NCBI GenBank assembly: GCA_965229445.1 | Contig: OZ245876.1 | Span: forward strand, 1,178,001-1,242,000 | DNA: 64,000 bases | Reading direction: 5' to 3' | From: Owenweeksia sp965229445 | GTDB lineage: Bacteria; Bacteroidota; Bacteroidia; Flavobacteriales; Schleiferiaceae | Shown here: piece by piece, positions 16,303 to 24,719 of the stretch | How positions within the stretch are numbered: position 1 is the first letter of the stretch | How the letters are laid out: the number at the start of each line of letters is the position of its first letter | Program-made: the position numbers and the translations under genes | The notes under the pieces: generated by a model | Told to the model about the DNA's origin: nothing | Database searches by the model: none | Seen by the model: the letters and a program-made list of their open reading frames with translations, nothing else

Positions 16303-17721
16303 ATGAAAAAGGCAATATTTCTTATTGCGGTTCTCTTTGGAATCAATAGTCTATCCACAGCCCAGAAGATTGAAAAGAAATGGGGTGAGGATAGTGTGAA
16401 GTGTACAGAGAATCTTTACATCTATTATGAATTGGCCAAGGGCAAGAATTATAAAGATGCCTATGACGGATGGTTGTATGTTTACCAGAACTGCCCGGCT
16501 TCCAGTAAGAACAATTTCATCTTTGGGCCTCCTATTGTTGAGACGCGCATCAAGAATGCAGAAACTGAGGAGGAAAAGATGGAGTTGACTAAACTTCTTA
16601 TGGAAGTATATGACAATCGATTGGTGTATTTCCCTCAAAAACACGCCTATGTTTATGAGCGCAAAGCACTGGATATGCAGCAACATTGGCCAGATAGCGT
16701 GCAGAAATACTATCAGGTATTTGAAAAAGCTTTAGAGCTTGATAAGGTGCACAGTGCCGCCTTCTACAATGGTTATTTCATTGCGGTGGCCAAGCTGTTT
16801 AATAAAGATGTTTTTGAAATCGGTCAGGTGTTTGAGGCTTATAATGTGGTAATTGAAGGTATTGAAGTTAACACAGACGAGCTCAACCGTCAAATTAGAG
16901 AATTTCAGGAACAGGAAGAGGCCGGTACGCTCGACGACAAAGGAAAAAGCAAACTTGCTCGTGCCGAACGTGAGTTGAAACGCTATGATGATGTGTCGAG
17001 TAATATCAACAAAATCCTGGGGCCTATTGCTACCTGTGAGAAGCTGGAGCTGATCTATAATGATGAGACATTTGAAGCGAATAAAACCGATCCGGTTTGG
17101 CTGAAACGCGCGGCCAAGATGTTGGAAAAAGATCGGCCTTCTGAAGATGGCGAGGAGACTGATTGTACCGACAACCCAATCTTCTTCAAGGTAGCGGAGG
17201 CGCTTTACGAAATTGAACCTTCAGTAACTGCCGCTAGGGCCATGTTTGTACTATCCACCAAAAACAAGGATTACTCCAAAGCACTTGCTTATATCAAAGA
17301 GTCGGCCGAAGGAGAAGTAGATCTTAAAAAGCAGGCGCAAGACTACCTGCGCATGGCTGCTACCTACCAAAAGCTGGGTCGTTTGGCCGAGGCTAAGTCT
17401 GCGGCTTTGAAATCAGCGCGTCTCCATAAAGGATGGGGTAAACCTTACCTGATGCTAGCCTCAATTTATGCGCAGGGTGGCGATCAATGTGGTAGCGATG
17501 TATTTGAAAAGAAAGCCGTGTACTGGGCAGCTATTGACAAGTTGAAGTATGCCAAGAGTATCGATTCGGAAGTGGCTTCACAAGCGAATAAGTTGATCAA
17601 TATTTACAAACAACAATTACCAGATAAAAGTGTGACCTTTACTCTAGGCAAAAAAGAGGGTGATAAGCACACGATTGGATGTTACATCAACGAAACGATT
17701 ACGGTGGACTTCAGTATATGA
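16303..17721 (+). CDS. Periplasmic tetratricopeptide repeat protein
   Basis: A 472-residue secreted protein: signal peptide (KKAIFLIAVLFGINSLSTAQ), then helix-rich sequence with TPR-like repeats, clearest at the C-terminal side (ALAYIKESAEG..., DYLRMAATYQKLGRLAEAKSAALKSARL). Residues about 205-240 (EQEEAGTLDDKGKSKLARAERELK) look like a charged coiled coil. Homologues keep the place between the barrel gene and lptC in Bacteroidota, so a role in outer membrane assembly is a fair inference. The stop overlaps the lptC start (ATGA). Confidence 0.75.
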   Translation: MKKAIFLIAVLFGINSLSTAQKIEKKWGEDSVKCTENLYIYYELAKGKNYKDAYDGWLYVYQNCPASSKNNFIFGPPIVETRIKNAETEEEKMELTKLLMEVYDNRLVYFPQKHAYVYERKALDMQQHWPDSVQKYYQVFEKALELDKVHSAAFYNGYFIAVAKLFNKDVFEIGQVFEAYNVVIEGIEVNTDELNRQIREFQEQEEAGTLDDKGKSKLARAERELKRYDDVSSNINKILGPIATCEKLELIYNDETFEANKTDPVWLKRAAKMLEKDRPSEDGEETDCTDNPIFFKVAEALYEIEPSVTAARAMFVLSTKNKDYSKALAYIKESAEGEVDLKKQAQDYLRMAATYQKLGRLAEAKSAALKSARLHKGWGKPYLMLASIYAQGGDQCGSDVFEKKAVYWAAIDKLKYAKSIDSEVASQANKLINIYKQQLPDKSVTFTLGKKEGDKHTIGCYINETITVDFSI

Positions 17722-18293
17722 GTCATTCGCATTGGATATTTAAGAGCATCATAACCCTGGTTATGGTGCTTTTTCTTTTTTCTTGTACCAATGATCCAAA
17801 GGAAATAAAGAGTATCCTAATCCCCGAAGAACTTCCCATGGAAGTTACCGATGATCTTGATTTGTCCTATTCAGACAGCAGCTTTATTCGCCTTAACCTT
17901 CGCGCACCGAAAGCAGAATATTATCCCAATCTGGAGGAACCAGAGCGTCGCTTTCCTGAAGGTATTGATGTAAAGTTTTTTGATAGCTTTGGTAAGGAAG
18001 AGTCACGCTTGCAAGCTGACTATGCCGTTCAATTTTTAAATAAAGGATTGTGGCAGGCCACAGGGAATGTCATAGTCGTAAACAGGAAGGGAGAACAACT
18101 TAACACGGAGGAGTTGTTTTGGAATGAAAAAACAGAGGAAATTTACTCAGAGGTATTTGTTCGACTTTCTACTGGTCAGGAAGTCATCATGGGAGAAGGC
18201 TTTAAAGCCGATCAGACATTTGACAATTATGAGATTAATAAAGTAACCGGAACTATAGAGATAGAAGATGAAGAAAATGTTGAGGGTAGTTGA
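17718..18293 (+). CDS. lptC: LPS export protein LptC-like
   Basis: A 191-residue protein with an N-terminal membrane/lipobox segment (IITLVMVLFLFSC) and an LptC-like beta-jellyroll. The segments YSDSSFIRLNLRAP, FPEGIDVKFFDSFGKEESRLQADYA and WQATGNVIVVNRKGEQLNTEELFWN (read in parts) match the repeated strands of LptC/LptA-type proteins. LptC hands lipopolysaccharide from the inner membrane LptBFG complex to LptA. I start at the ATG at 17718, which overlaps the TPR gene stop; the frame extends further upstream only into that gene. Confidence 0.85.
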   Translation: MSHSHWIFKSIITLVMVLFLFSCTNDPKEIKSILIPEELPMEVTDDLDLSYSDSSFIRLNLRAPKAEYYPNLEEPERRFPEGIDVKFFDSFGKEESRLQADYAVQFLNKGLWQATGNVIVVNRKGEQLNTEELFWNEKTEEIYSEVFVRLSTGQEVIMGEGFKADQTFDNYEINKVTGTIEIEDEENVEGS

Positions 18294-18465
18294 AATTGCC
18301 TGGATTATTGTTGCGGTCATATCTGCTACCGAGCTATACCGAATGTGGCCAAACCTGGATCAGAAGTTTTATGTTTTTCTAGGATTTATGGTCCTTGCGG
18401 TTGTGATGTTCTTTATAAGGAGAAAACAACGGCTGAGATATGAAGCCAAACAAAAGCAGCAATAG
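18268..18465 (+). CDS. Small two-helix membrane protein
   Basis: A 65-residue protein with two predicted membrane helices (VVEIAWIIVAVISATELY and FYVFLGFMVLAVVMFFI) and a basic C-terminal tail (RRKQRLRYEAKQKQQ). It overlaps lptC by 26 bases. Small proteins of this kind are often found at this place in Bacteroidota; the function is unknown. Confidence 0.7.
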   Translation: MKKMLRVVEIAWIIVAVISATELYRMWPNLDQKFYVFLGFMVLAVVMFFIRRKQRLRYEAKQKQQ

Positions 18466-18470
18466 CCCTC

Positions 18471-19724
18471 TTGACACTTTTAGGTATCATAGCTTTTTCG
18501 GTGTTGTTTTCGGCTCTTTTTTCGGGGCTGGAGATTGCCTTTGTTTCCTCCAATCGCTTTCACATTGAGCTCGAAAATAAGAAAGGCAGTTTTCCACATA
18601 GATTACTTAGCCGGCTCATAGAGCATCCCTCTCGTTTTATAGCCACCATGTTGGTGGGCAACAATATTGCCCTGGTGATCTATGGTATGTTTATGCCTAC
18701 CCTCTTAAATCCGCTCTTTGGAGATTTTGGCAATCAATATCTGCTCTTGTTGATTCAAACCATTATTTCCACAATTATCATTTTGGTAGCTGCGGAATTT
18801 TTACCTAAAGCCATATTTAATACGCACTCCAATCTACTTTTGCAGGTTTTTGCTATTCCCAGCTATTTATTCTATATGATGTTTTATCCTATCGTTTCAC
18901 TTATGATCGGTATAAGCAACTTCGTATTGAAGTACATCATGAATGCTGAAACCGAGCAAACCAGGGAGGCCTTTAGTAAAGTTGATCTGGATAATTATAT
19001 TAAAGAACGAACCGAAGCTTCTAACGACGAAGAGGAGGAGCATCCAGAAATTCAGATATTTAGAAATGCGCTGGAGTTTAGTGATCAAAAAGCGCGTGAT
19101 TTCATGGTGCCTCGTACCGAGATTATAGCCTTGGATGTAGGAGAGGGGATCGATAAACTCAAAGAAATGTTTATTGAATCACATCTTTCTAAAATTTTGA
19201 TTTATAAAGGCTCTATCGATAATATTATCGGTTATACACACGCTTTTGAACTATTTAAAAAACCCGGCAGAATACTAACCATTCTGCGACCGGTGAGTTT
19301 TATTCCAGAAAGTATGACCGCCGATGAAATACTTAATTTACTCATCAGGGAAAGGCGCAGTTTGGCGGTGGTGCTGGATGAATTTGGGGGCACCTCAGGA
19401 TTGGTTACGGTTGAGGATATCGTTGAAGAGTTATTTGGTGAGATCGATGATGAGCACGATAAAGAAGAACTCAAAGATCGTCAGATTTCTGAAAATGAAT
19501 ATATTTTCAGCGCCAGACAAGAGATTGATCTGATCAATGATAAGTATAACCTGGGTCTGCCGGAGTCTGAGTTCTACAGTACCTTGGGGGGGCTGATTTT
19601 GCATCATCTGGAAAGCATTCCTGTAAAGGATGAAGAAATCACTTTGGAGGATTTCTATTTTAGGGTAGAAGAGGTCTCCCATTCCAAGATTGAGGTGGTT
19701 CGCCTCAAGGTCAGAGAGGAATGA
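18471..19724 (+). CDS. CNNM/CorC family membrane protein
   Basis: A 417-residue protein with an N-terminal CNNM transmembrane domain (about 1-170, containing FSALFSGLEIAFVSSNRF), two CBS domains (about 200-320: ARDFMVPRTEIIALDVGE, AVVLDEFGGTSGLVTVEDI) and a C-terminal CorC/HlyC domain. Relatives are linked to magnesium or cobalt efflux or resistance; the name hemolysin is historical. The start is TTG 5 bases after the small membrane protein; a stop at 18441 closes the frame upstream. It is probably the last gene of the coaX transcript before the ppiD promoter. Confidence 0.88.
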   Translation: MTLLGIIAFSVLFSALFSGLEIAFVSSNRFHIELENKKGSFPHRLLSRLIEHPSRFIATMLVGNNIALVIYGMFMPTLLNPLFGDFGNQYLLLLIQTIISTIIILVAAEFLPKAIFNTHSNLLLQVFAIPSYLFYMMFYPIVSLMIGISNFVLKYIMNAETEQTREAFSKVDLDNYIKERTEASNDEEEEHPEIQIFRNALEFSDQKARDFMVPRTEIIALDVGEGIDKLKEMFIESHLSKILIYKGSIDNIIGYTHAFELFKKPGRILTILRPVSFIPESMTADEILNLLIRERRSLAVVLDEFGGTSGLVTVEDIVEELFGEIDDEHDKEELKDRQISENEYIFSARQEIDLINDKYNLGLPESEFYSTLGGLILHHLESIPVKDEEITLEDFYFRVEEVSHSKIEVVRLKVREE

Positions 19725-19801
19725 TTTGCAGCACTTTTGACCAGCCTCAAATCCTGTTTAAAATGCCCTCGCTTCTTAGCTTCTAATTTGCAGGACAGTT
19801 G

Positions 19802-19809
19802 TATATTCG
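19802..19809 (+). promoter_or_regulatory. -7 element of ppiD
   Basis: TATATTCG followed by C, 26 bases before the ATG, fits the TAnnTTCG variant seen repeatedly in this window. No well-spaced -33 TTG is present. Confidence 0.45.
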
Positions 19810-19835
19810 CAACCTTCAAAATAAAAGGTATCTAA

Positions 19836-22016
19836 ATGGCGACTTTAGAGCGCATCCGCAGGCGATCAGGGCTTTTGATTATAGTAATTGGCATAGCAAT
19901 GTTGGGATTCATCCTAACCGATCTGCTGGGATCAGGGAATTCCCTCCTCAGAGGTGATGCAAATCTCGTTGGTAAGGTAAATGGCGAATCCTATGAACTT
20001 CAAAAGTTCTCCAAACTGATGGAAGAACGAGAGGAGTTGATTCGCCAGAATAATCCGCAACAAGCGCAATTTATTACCAGAAAGCAAGTGGCCGATGGCG
20101 TATGGGATGAGCTACTGAGAGAGCAATTGCTGGGCGAGCAATATGATAAACTAGGTTTTCATGTATCGGCCAGGGAGTTAACAGAGCGTATTAAGGCTAA
20201 TCCCAGCATCCAGCAGGCTCCCGCATTCAAGGATCAGGTGAATGGTCAATTTAGTGAAGGTTTATTGCAGCGGTATATCACCAATATTGAAGATAATCGT
20301 GATATAGATGAACAAGCTGCCCTCGCTTATCAGCAGTGGGTTGATTTTGAGGAGAGTGTGAAAGCTCAAACCTTACAAACGAAATACAATCAGGCGATCT
20401 CCAAGGGAATATATTTCCCAAAGTCGCTGGCGGTAGAATTGTCGAGTCGACAAAACACCCAAACCAACTTAAACTTTGTAGTCAAAGAATACTCCAGCAT
20501 TTCAGATTCTGCTGTGGAAGTTAGCGACCGCGACTTTGAAGCCTATTACAAAAAACATAAAGAGGATTTTAAAAGCGAAAAACTGGCGGACATTCAGTAT
20601 GTTAATTTCCCTATTTCAGCTTCTGAAGAGGATAAAATCTCTATTAGAGAAGAACTGGGTACTTATATGGTACAGGAGATCCTGGAAACACGAAATGTGA
20701 CGGATACCATTCCGTCCTTTAGTATGGCAGAAGATGACAGTTTGTTTGCCGCCAGCAGATCGGATCTTCCTGTGGAACCAAACTATTATAAGCCTGGTTC
20801 ATTGCCTCCTGGCTTGGATTCAAGCCTTTTTGACCAGGAAGTAGGTTATGTAGAAGGACCTTATGAATCGGGTGGATATTTTAAACTAACCAAGATTGCG
20901 GATCGCAAGTTTATTCCCGATTCAGCGCAGGCACGACACATTCTTCTTTCCTTTCGTGAAATTGAGAATGGCAATCAGGAACGTAGCTTTGAGGAAGCTC
21001 AGGTGCTGGCTGACAGCTTGTATAATTTATTAAAGTCAGACACTAGTCAGTTTGCTGAGCTTGCCCGCCAGTTAAGTGACGATCCCGGCTCTGCGGCAAG
21101 AGGTGGTAAACTGGATTGGTTTGATGAGAATACCATGGTAAGGCCATTTTCAAATTTTGTATTTAGAAATGAAATTGGAGATGTAGCACTGGTGCCTTCC
21201 CAGTTCGGTTATCATATTATTGAGATACTGGATCACCGGGGTGGTGAAGATGCCCTGAAACTGATTGACATCAGTCGGGAGATACTGCCCAGCGATGAAA
21301 CTCTTGATATTATTTACGGCGAGGCCAGTTCTTTTGCCGCTGCAGTAAAGGGTGTGGAAGACTTTGGCAGCCTTGCCGAGGAAAAAGCTTATCAACCAAG
21401 ACCTGTTACCGGACTAAAGCCATTTGATGAGAACGTAATTGGTATCGGCAACAACCGTGATATTGTGCGGTGGGCGCATAATGATGAAACTGAAATTGGG
21501 GATATTCAATTGTTTAGCAATGGCAGTTCGTCTTATGTGGTGGTCATTTTATCGGATGCCTCTGATGAAGGCTTTCGTCCCCTGGCGGAAGTAAAGGAAA
21601 GCATCCGTCCTCAGGTGCTCAATGCGGTTAAAGCCGAGCTTTTGGTGGCAGAGTTTAACAAAGCTCTGGAAGGAGGAGTTTCTACCCTTCAGGATCTTGC
21701 CACCAATATGGGACTATCCATGAACTCACAAACGCTCAATTTTGGTTCCGCAGTGATTAGTGGTTACGGAAATGAGCCAAAAGTAGTTGGAGCGCTCACC
21801 GGACTAGAGCTCAATACGATATCTGAACCAATTGAAGGCGAGCGAGGAGTTTATGTAATTGAAGTTTTTGGCAGAACACCAGCATCAGAGCCGGCAGATA
21901 TCGCTGCAGAACAGCAACAACAAGCTAGCTTAACCAGGTCGAGAGTAAACACTGAGGTTTTTGAATCGATCAAAGCCTCCGCTAAAATCAAAGATTTTAG
22001 GTATAAGTTTTACTAG
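19836..22016 (+). CDS. ppiD: Periplasmic peptidyl-prolyl isomerase PpiD
   Basis: A 726-residue folding factor anchored by one N-terminal helix (LLIIVIGIAMLGFILTDLL) and facing the periplasm. A SurA-like N-terminal chaperone region follows (VGKVNGESYELQKFSKLME). A parvulin domain lies near residues 365-470 (ARHILLSF, FAELARQLSDDPGSAARGG, FGYHIIEILDH), and a second degenerate domain comes after it. It helps newly exported outer membrane proteins fold, fitting the lptC and barrel gene neighbours. It is monocistronic, between its own promoter and a strong terminator. Confidence 0.9.
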   Translation: MATLERIRRRSGLLIIVIGIAMLGFILTDLLGSGNSLLRGDANLVGKVNGESYELQKFSKLMEEREELIRQNNPQQAQFITRKQVADGVWDELLREQLLGEQYDKLGFHVSARELTERIKANPSIQQAPAFKDQVNGQFSEGLLQRYITNIEDNRDIDEQAALAYQQWVDFEESVKAQTLQTKYNQAISKGIYFPKSLAVELSSRQNTQTNLNFVVKEYSSISDSAVEVSDRDFEAYYKKHKEDFKSEKLADIQYVNFPISASEEDKISIREELGTYMVQEILETRNVTDTIPSFSMAEDDSLFAASRSDLPVEPNYYKPGSLPPGLDSSLFDQEVGYVEGPYESGGYFKLTKIADRKFIPDSAQARHILLSFREIENGNQERSFEEAQVLADSLYNLLKSDTSQFAELARQLSDDPGSAARGGKLDWFDENTMVRPFSNFVFRNEIGDVALVPSQFGYHIIEILDHRGGEDALKLIDISREILPSDETLDIIYGEASSFAAAVKGVEDFGSLAEEKAYQPRPVTGLKPFDENVIGIGNNRDIVRWAHNDETEIGDIQLFSNGSSSYVVVILSDASDEGFRPLAEVKESIRPQVLNAVKAELLVAEFNKALEGGVSTLQDLATNMGLSMNSQTLNFGSAVISGYGNEPKVVGALTGLELNTISEPIEGERGVYVIEVFGRTPASEPADIAAEQQQQASLTRSRVNTEVFESIKASAKIKDFRYKFY

Positions 22017-22036
22017 CCCGATTGACATTATTATGG

Positions 22037-22075
22037 AAAGGCCTTCTGGTATTCAAGCAGAAGGCCTTTTTTTTA
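22037..22075 (+). terminator. Strong intrinsic terminator after ppiD
   Basis: Twelve-base stem AAAGGCCTTCTG / CAGAAGGCCTTT with a 9-base loop, then a run of eight T. The metalloprotease stop on the other strand lies at the end of the T-run, so the hairpin may also slow transcription from the right. Confidence 0.92.
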
Positions 22076-23425
22076 TTTGGCGATTTCTACGATGGGTAGG
22101 TGCACGACACCCTTGTTCCTCAACTCATAATAATTCTTGCTTTTTCTTCTTTTTCGGCGAGCTTTGAAGGCTTTCCAATTCGTGTTATCCAAGGGGTCAC
22201 TGCTCATAACCGTACCTCCGTCAATTACCAGTTTTGCCCCTTTGTCTAGTCTAATATAGCCTTGTGGCGGCAACTTGGTTTGACATTTAATGGTAAGCGT
22301 AACACCGCGCTTAATGCGTAATGGTCGGTAAAGCTGCATCGGGAAATCCCAGGTTTGGTTGCTGTCTACTACGATTGGCGTGGGGCTAAATCCGGTAGCG
22401 GCAATACCTATGGAAGTAGTGGCCAAAGCCCGGTGAATTTTCCCAAGTTGTTTAGGACTTAGATATCTTCCCCCTCGTCCATTCATAAGGTTATTGGTAT
22501 GCCCATCATCTGGTGCCGTTTTAGCGGAAACACTAGCGCTTGAATACTGCAGACATACATCACAGCCAGTTCTGGGAGTTTCACACCAGGGTGCATCTAA
22601 GGGGAAAATGTCGTCCATATAATCCTTATGACTGGTTTGACAGGCTTCGTATCCCATACCAACTCTCCCTGCATACACGTGTTTTAAACCTAAACAATGG
22701 CCAAGTTCATGGGCCAGGTGCTCCATAAAACTCCAGTCGCGGAAGTACTCTACACCATCGAGAGTAGCAATGGAAACAGGGTAGCCTCCATCAATTTCTT
22801 CCGGATTTACTTGATATGATTTCTGATTGGGATTGTCTGTTGTAGTGATCATGGGTACACGGTTTCCCTCATTAGGATACTCTGCATGTCCCCAGGCTCC
22901 GGCCGTAGGGCCGGGTGAAGTAGTGATATTGATGTTTACCTTGTTCAGTAAGGATTTATAACCATTTTCTCTAAGATATCTGCGCTTGTCCGAAATTCCA
23001 ATGCTCCTGGTCATCCTGCTATTCCTGATATAAAGGATGCTATCCAGCTGAAAGCGAATGTTTTTATAATGTACTTCCTGCTCCGGAGGGATGATCGGGT
23101 CCGAAGGAGGATTATATCTTTCGTAAAATTGAAAATTCATTCCCATAACCGGGTGATGGAATAAATTGTACAAGCGTTTTCTCTGCTCTGGAGTATCCTG
23201 GAAATTGGTGGTGCCTTCGTCGTTTTGCCAAATAATGAGATTACAATGAATAGTGACCACTGCATCGCTAGATTCAGGGATATAATGGTCAAGCCTGGAG
23301 TAATGTTTTTGCCACTCGAGGCTGGTTTTTCCGCAAGTAAGCCCGGTATTTTGATTGTTTGCTGATTGTGCAAATATTCCCAGGCTAGCAAGCAGCATCG
23401 ATACAAGGATCCATAATCTCAACAT
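22073..23425 (-). CDS. Secreted zinc metalloprotease (metzincin-like)
   Basis: A 450-residue exported protease. Signal peptide: LWILVSMLLASLGIFAQ. The zinc site is HELGHCLGLKH at residues 239-249, the metzincin HExxHxxGxxH motif, and the later NNLMNG is a plausible Met-turn. Cysteines around CETPRTGCDVC resemble the pappalysin/M43 group. The C-terminal about 100 residues are beta-rich without a recognisable T9SS domain. I start at the ATG at 23425; a longer frame to 23569 would overlap rodA and put the signal peptide inside the protein. It lies 34 bases after rodA and is probably the last gene of the cell-shape operon. Confidence 0.82.
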   Translation of the reverse strand: MLRLWILVSMLLASLGIFAQSANNQNTGLTCGKTSLEWQKHYSRLDHYIPESSDAVVTIHCNLIIWQNDEGTTNFQDTPEQRKRLYNLFHHPVMGMNFQFYERYNPPSDPIIPPEQEVHYKNIRFQLDSILYIRNSRMTRSIGISDKRRYLRENGYKSLLNKVNINITTSPGPTAGAWGHAEYPNEGNRVPMITTTDNPNQKSYQVNPEEIDGGYPVSIATLDGVEYFRDWSFMEHLAHELGHCLGLKHVYAGRVGMGYEACQTSHKDYMDDIFPLDAPWCETPRTGCDVCLQYSSASVSAKTAPDDGHTNNLMNGRGGRYLSPKQLGKIHRALATTSIGIAATGFSPTPIVVDSNQTWDFPMQLYRPLRIKRGVTLTIKCQTKLPPQGYIRLDKGAKLVIDGGTVMSSDPLDNTNWKAFKARRKRRKSKNYYELRNKGVVHLPIVEIAK

Positions 23426-23459
23426 AAGTTTAACTTTTGCATGCCCTAATCTTCGAGCT

Positions 23460-24719
23460 TTACCAGAGTTGCATTCGGGAAGAATCGAGCTTAATAAAAA
23501 TAAAGAGTAAAAGTGTAAAGCCCCAAAGTGAAGATCCGCCATAGCTAAAGAAGGGGAGGGGTATACCAATTACGGGAGCCAAACCTATGGTCATGGCAAT
23601 ATTTATCGCGAAGTGAAAGAATAGAATACTGGCTACCCCGTAGCCATATATTCGGCTAAAATTCGATTTTTGTCGCTCCGCTACGATGATAAGGCGAAAG
23701 AGGAAAAGGGTAAACAGCACCACCACTGCCATGCTTCCCAGAAAGCCCCACTCCTCACCAACGGTACAAAAAATAAAATCGGTGCTTTGTTCCGGTACAA
23801 AATCAAACTTGGTTTGGGTTCCCTTAAGATAGCCCTTGCCGCTAAATCCTCCAGACCCGATGGCAATCATAGACTGATTGGTGTTATAGCCAATTCCTTG
23901 TGGGTCGTGTGCTTTTCCTAGCAAGATATTAATCCGGTTTCTATGCCGGTCTTCCAATACATTGTAAAAAGCATAATCTACACTTTGAATTACCCCTACA
24001 CACAAAATAACCACGGCTGAAATTCTGTAAATCCAGGCTCGGTTTTTTCTGAATAGATAAATGATAAGAAGGCCCAGAATGACAATACTGCCCATTAAAG
24101 CCAATTTGTCGAGGAGTAGGCTCAGAATAAACAATATCACCACACCCATCCCGATAAAAATGTAATTACCCGACAGGCCAACTCTATACAACACCAGCAG
24201 CAGCGACGTATATACCAAAGCAGATCCAGGATCTGGCTGTGGAATAATTAACATAGCCGGTAAAAGGATGATAGCCAGGGCACCAAGTTTACCGCTCCAG
24301 TTCGCCACACTTACTCCCTTGCCACTTAAGAATTTGGAAAGAGCTAATACCGTGGCAAATTTCGCAAACTCCGAAGGCTGTAAGCTGAAGCCACCAAAGG
24401 TGAACCAGGAGCGCGCTCCGGCAATTTCGGTTCCAAAAATGAGGACGGCCAGTAAACTGGCGATGCTGAGTCCAAATATTGGGTAGGCCAGGGTCTCATA
24501 GATGCTGCTGTCCATCACCATGATGATTAATATCAGGGCCACGGAAGTGAGAATCCACATTAACTGTTTCCCGTACTTCTGACTGATATCAAGAATGCTA
24601 CTGGCTTCTTCATTATAGACTGCGGCATAAATATTCCCCCAGCCCATCAATACCAAGAGCAGGTACATTCCTACCAGAATCCAATCGATATTGGCCAGTG
24701 TTCCTGTGCGCTGCCTCAT
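23460..24719 (-). CDS. rodA: Rod shape-determining glycosyltransferase RodA
   Basis: A 419-residue SEDS protein with about ten membrane helices that polymerises lipid II into glycan strands during cell elongation. Family signatures include GARSWFTFGGFSLQPSEFAKF, PDPGSALVY, VPEQSTDFIFCTVGEEWGFLG (read in parts) and a C-terminal PFFSYGGSSL. It overlaps the PBP2 gene by 4 bases, and RodA works as a pair with PBP2 and the MreBCD scaffold, all in this operon. Confidence 0.95.
   Translation of the reverse strand: MRQRTGTLANIDWILVGMYLLLVLMGWGNIYAAVYNEEASSILDISQKYGKQLMWILTSVALILIIMVMDSSIYETLAYPIFGLSIASLLAVLIFGTEIAGARSWFTFGGFSLQPSEFAKFATVLALSKFLSGKGVSVANWSGKLGALAIILLPAMLIIPQPDPGSALVYTSLLLVLYRVGLSGNYIFIGMGVVILFILSLLLDKLALMGSIVILGLLIIYLFRKNRAWIYRISAVVILCVGVIQSVDYAFYNVLEDRHRNRINILLGKAHDPQGIGYNTNQSMIAIGSGGFSGKGYLKGTQTKFDFVPEQSTDFIFCTVGEEWGFLGSMAVVVLFTLFLFRLIIVAERQKSNFSRIYGYGVASILFFHFAINIAMTIGLAPVIGIPLPFFSYGGSSLWGFTLLLFIFIKLDSSRMQLW

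Noticed and set aside
22073..23425. T9SS sorting domain on the metalloprotease
   Set aside because: The C-terminus lacks the YPNP-type start and the closing strand pattern of type A domains, and the CHU_C signature of type B.
23426..23569. N-terminal extension of the metalloprotease
   Set aside because: It would overlap rodA by 110 bases and bury the signal peptide at residue 49.
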